A DNA stretch of 64,000 bases from Rhodococcus pyridinivorans. Its GTDB lineage: Bacteria; Actinomycetota; Actinomycetes; Mycobacteriales; Mycobacteriaceae. Positions 61,596 through 64,000 of this stretch are shown piece by piece (position 1 is the first letter of the stretch; every line of letters starts with the position of its first letter). The translations under genes and the position numbers were made by a program. The notes beneath the pieces are model-generated. The model was not told where the DNA came from. It did no database searches and saw only the letters and a list, made by a program, of their open reading frames with translations. The stretch covers positions 1,364,001 through 1,428,000 of the forward strand of contig NZ_FNRX01000002.1 in NCBI RefSeq assembly GCF_900105195.1. Reading direction: 5' to 3'.

Positions 61596-63608
61596 ATGGC
61601 CACCAACGCCGTACTCGACTTCATCCTCAGCCTGTTCCGTGACGAGAAGGAACTCGCCCGGTACTGCAACAACCCCGAGGCCGTCCTCGCCGAAGCCGGA
61701 TTGGACAGCGTGTGCCACGCCGACATCGTCGCCGTCGCCCCGCTCGTTGCGGACAGTGGTCTGTTCGCCGGAACCGCCGCCGAACTGACCGCAGCGCTGA
61801 ACGGTGCGGCGAACGTCGGGGCGTCGATCGCAGGCACCGCCGCAGCCGGTCTGGGCGGAGCAGCGGGCCTCGGTGGCGCAGTGGGCCTCGGTGGCGCCGC
61901 CGGCCTGGGCCTCGGTGTCGGAGCAGGCCTCGGTGGGGGCCTGGGTCTCGGTGGTGGACTTAACCTCGGCGGCGGACTGGACCTCGGCGGGACCGTCGGC
62001 GCGCAGACCGGGATCGTCGTCGACCTCGGTGCGCAGCTCGGAGCGGCGCTCGAAGCCGGTGGCGAACTCGGCGCTTCCCTGGGTGCAGCGCTCGGTGGTG
62101 CTCTCGACTCAGGCCTCGAACTCGGCGGATCCTTCGACGTCGGAGGTGCCGTGGCCGGAGCGCTCGAAGGTGGGCTCGGCCTGGGCGTCGGTGCCGCTGC
62201 AGACCTGGCCGCGGCGATCGACGCGGCCGTCGAGGCCTCGGGCGGCCTCGGCGCAGATCTCGCCACGACCCTCGAAGGAGCCTTGGGCATCGGCGGCACC
62301 CTCGGCGCCGACATCGGGCTTGCCCTCGGTGGCCTGCTGGAATCGGCCGTCGACGTCGGCGGCACCTTCTCGACCGAACTCACCGCGGCCCTCGAGGGCG
62401 GCGCCGAACTCGGTGCCGCACTCGGCACGACCCTCGGTGGCGTTCTCGGCGTGGGCACGGAACTGACCGGCGCGCTCGGCACGAGCCTGGGCGGCGTCCT
62501 CGGTGGTGTGGCCGATCTCGGCGCCGGACTGGGAACCGACCTTTCCGCCGGTCTCGACGCCGGTGTGGGCGCGACGCTCGGCCTCGGTGCGTCCCTCTCG
62601 GCCCTGCTCGGAGCGGGCGGTGGAGCTGCGGCCGATCTCGGCGCCGCGCTGGGGACCGTCATCGAGAACAGCGCGCAGGGCGGTCTGCTCGGCGGTGTCG
62701 ACCTCGACGCGGTCCTCTCGGGTGGCGGTGAGATCGACGCTGAGGCCGGGGCGGGCGTCGAACTCGGCACGCTGGTCGGCGGGGTGCTCGGAGGTGCGCT
62801 CGGCCTCGAGACCACCGCGGCCACCGAACTGTCGTCGGCGCTGAACGTCGCCATCGGCTCGACCACCGGTATCGGCGCGACCGTCGATTCGACCGTGCAG
62901 GCGGGGACGAACCTCGGATCGGATCTGTCGTCCGTCCTCGGCTCGACCTTCGCGACCGGCGGCTCGGCCGGCGCCGAGCTCGGCCTGCAACTCGGCAGTG
63001 CACTCGAGACGGCCGCAGGGTCGGCGTCCCTCGATGCGGGGGCCGATCTCGGCACGCAGCTCGCGTCGACGATCGGCGGCAGCCTCGACGCCGGTGCCGA
63101 AGCCACCGGTCAGCTCGGCTACGCCCTCGACGGCGCACTGGACGCGGCGGCGGAACTCGGGGCCGGAGTGAACGTGGGAGCGGACCTCGGCGCGGCGATC
63201 GGCTCGGGGATCGGCGCGGCCGGTGGACTGGGAACGTCCGTCGATCTGGGTGCAGCCACCGATGTCGAGAACGGGTTGGATCTCGGTGGTGCAGCAGACC
63301 TGGGCGCGGCTGCCGACCTCGGTGTCTCCGGCGGTCTGGAGAGCGCAGCCGACCTCGGTGCCGAGCTGTCCACGCAGGTGGGGACGGCCCTGTCGGGCGG
63401 GGTCGATACGGCCCTGTCGGGCGGGGTCGATACGGCCCTGTCGGGCGGTGCGGACAGCTGGGCATCGGTCGGCGAGGACGTCTTCGGCTCTGCCTCGGGA
63501 GCTGCGGGCTTGTTCGGCGAGGGTGGTCTCACCGCGACCTCCGGTCTCGGCGGCGACTCCTCTCTCGGCGCCACCGACTCCACCGAGCTCGACGAACTGC
63601 TGCCCTGA
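61596..63608 (+). CDS. iniB: IniB-like glycine-rich repetitive protein
   Basis: A 670-residue protein. The first 50 residues or so (NAVLDFILSLFRDEKELARY, in part, and PEAVLAEAGL) match the N-terminal domain of mycobacterial IniB (DYILSLFRSE), including the spacing to AGL. The remainder is low-complexity: Gly/Ala/Leu repeats of about 10-12 residues (LGAALGGxLDxG, DLGAxLG). It has no signal peptide and no clear membrane helix. Mycobacterial IniB is induced by cell-wall-acting drugs and is encoded with IniA and IniC. Start: AGGAG a few bases before ATG 61596. A 24-base triplicate near the 3' end and a strong hairpin before the next gene are listed separately. Confidence 0.85.
   Translation: MATNAVLDFILSLFRDEKELARYCNNPEAVLAEAGLDSVCHADIVAVAPLVADSGLFAGTAAELTAALNGAANVGASIAGTAAAGLGGAAGLGGAVGLGGAAGLGLGVGAGLGGGLGLGGGLNLGGGLDLGGTVGAQTGIVVDLGAQLGAALEAGGELGASLGAALGGALDSGLELGGSFDVGGAVAGALEGGLGLGVGAAADLAAAIDAAVEASGGLGADLATTLEGALGIGGTLGADIGLALGGLLESAVDVGGTFSTELTAALEGGAELGAALGTTLGGVLGVGTELTGALGTSLGGVLGGVADLGAGLGTDLSAGLDAGVGATLGLGASLSALLGAGGGAAADLGAALGTVIENSAQGGLLGGVDLDAVLSGGGEIDAEAGAGVELGTLVGGVLGGALGLETTAATELSSALNVAIGSTTGIGATVDSTVQAGTNLGSDLSSVLGSTFATGGSAGAELGLQLGSALETAAGSASLDAGADLGTQLASTIGGSLDAGAEATGQLGYALDGALDAAAELGAGVNVGADLGAAIGSGIGAAGGLGTSVDLGAATDVENGLDLGGAADLGAAADLGVSGGLESAADLGAELSTQVGTALSGGVDTALSGGVDTALSGGADSWASVGEDVFGSASGAAGLFGEGGLTATSGLGGDSSLGATDSTELDELLP
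63384..63455 (+). repeat. Three tandem 24-bp units in the iniB-like gene
   Basis: The units at 63384-63407 and 63408-63431 are identical, and the third (63432-63455) diverges in its last bases. They encode TALSGGVD, TALSGGVD and TALSGGAD. The exact copies mark a recent in-frame expansion in an otherwise diverged repeat protein. Confidence 0.9.
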
Positions 63609-63616
63609 CCCGCAGC

Positions 63617-63654
63617 GGTGCGGGCTCCGGGACATAATGTCCGGAGCCCGCACC
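63617..63654 (+). terminator. Strong hairpin between iniB-like and iniA-like genes
   Basis: GGTGCGGGCTCCGGGACAT (63617-63635) pairs with ATGTCCGGAGCCCGCACC (63637-63654), with one bulged G and almost no loop. It starts 8 bases after the iniB stop and ends 25 bases before the iniA start. It can act as a terminator or attenuator that lowers iniA expression, or stabilise the iniB transcript. Confidence 0.75.
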
Positions 63655-63679
63655 GACGGAAGGCGAGTCGACGCAGCCC

Positions 63680-64000
63680 ATGCAGCATTCACCGGATACG
63701 CAGCATCCATCCGATCCTTCGAGACGCCGAGCGCTCCTCGACCTGATCGACTCCGCGATCGCGCGATCTCGCAGCGCCAGGCGCAACGATCTCACCGACC
63801 GGTTGACGGCCGCCCGTACGAAGGTCTCCGACCCGCGACTGCGGGTGGTCGTCGTCGGGGGTCTGAACCAGGGCAAAAGCCGGTTCGTGAACGCTCTGCT
63901 CGGCCTCGAGGTGTGTTCCGTCGGCGACGACGAGACCACCGCGGTCCCCACGCTCGTGCAACACGGGCAGGAGCCGTCCGCCGAACTCGTCCCGACCGGT
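63680..64000 (+). CDS. iniA: IniA-like dynamin-family GTPase, 3'-truncated by the window edge
   Basis: The first 107 residues are visible and the frame is open to base 64000. The G1 motif GGLNQGKSRFVNALLG (about residues 56-71) matches dynamin-like GTPases such as IniA, including the N-Q-G-K-S form. A threonine-containing switch region (DDETTAVPTLV) follows at the expected spacing. A helical N-terminus with many Arg/Ser residues precedes it. IniA bends or remodels membranes in mycobacteria. ATG 63680 is the only in-frame start upstream of the motif; GGAAGG lies about 16 bases before it, which is long. Position directly after the IniB-like gene supports the call. Confidence 0.85.
   Translation, partial: MQHSPDTQHPSDPSRRRALLDLIDSAIARSRSARRNDLTDRLTAARTKVSDPRLRVVVVGGLNQGKSRFVNALLGLEVCSVGDDETTAVPTLVQHGQEPSAELVPTG

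Noticed and set aside
61596..63608. PE_PGRS-type protein
   Set aside because: There is no PE domain; the N-terminus matches IniB and the gene neighbours iniA, so IniB is the better call.

Overview
The window is high-GC actinobacterial DNA from a mycolic-acid-containing genus, most likely Rhodococcus or a close relative. The evidence is an antigen-85-type mycolyltransferase, an iniB/iniA-like locus, a Rv0338c-type Fe-S reductase, AlkB and a very large NRPS. No rRNA, tRNA, CRISPR array or insertion sequence was recognised. The left edge cuts a bacterial tyrosine kinase and the right edge cuts an iniA-like dynamin GTPase.

Layout. 1-4.3 kb: the C-terminus of a polysaccharide-type tyrosine kinase, a convergent low-molecular-weight tyrosine phosphatase, a membrane-anchored Hsp70-like protein, and a YibE/F membrane protein. 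4.3-4.6 kb: a non-coding stretch with nested inverted repeats and a DosR-box-like palindrome. 4.6-7.6 kb: an AlaA/AspC-type aminotransferase, a cold-shock protein and an AlkB-type alkane monooxygenase. 7.7-44.6 kb: one uninterrupted reading frame for a 12,307-residue, 11-module NRPS with a starter-type C domain, one epimerase and a terminal thioesterase. 44.6-47.7 kb: a secreted lipase, an antigen-85-like mycolyltransferase and an AbiEi/DUF559-like protein. 47.7-50.9 kb: a membrane Fe-S (CCG-domain) reductase with a repetitive Lys/Ala/Pro tail. 51.3-55.3 kb: a secreted unknown protein, a 34-residue PorA-like peptide gene and two paralogous secreted trypsin-fold proteases. 55.5-64 kb: an ini-type locus. 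Its leftward operon is Hsp70-like, then a LuxR/P-loop regulator (IniR-like), then a degenerate Hsp70-like protein. It is divergent from an IniB-like glycine-rich protein and an IniA-like dynamin.

The order aminotransferase, Fe-S reductase, LuxR-ATPase, iniB, iniA matches the M. tuberculosis Rv0337c, Rv0338c, Rv0339c, iniB, iniA order as I remember it. Here about 41.8 kb (csp, alkB, the NRPS, lipase, mycolyltransferase, AbiEi-like) sits between the first two, and a protease/small-peptide block sits between the second and third. The NRPS block therefore looks like accessory DNA in a conserved cell-envelope neighbourhood.

Working together. The NRPS should make an 11-residue peptide. Position 1 is epimerised, and the N-terminus may be acylated, because the first C domain has no upstream carrier. 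The last residue is predicted to be threonine. Adjacent AlkB could act on a lipid part, but that is inference. The right-hand locus looks like an envelope-stress module in which a signal-transducing ATPase controls an IniB/IniA-like system, flanked by transmembrane actin/Hsp70-fold proteins, one of which lacks its nucleotide-binding motifs.
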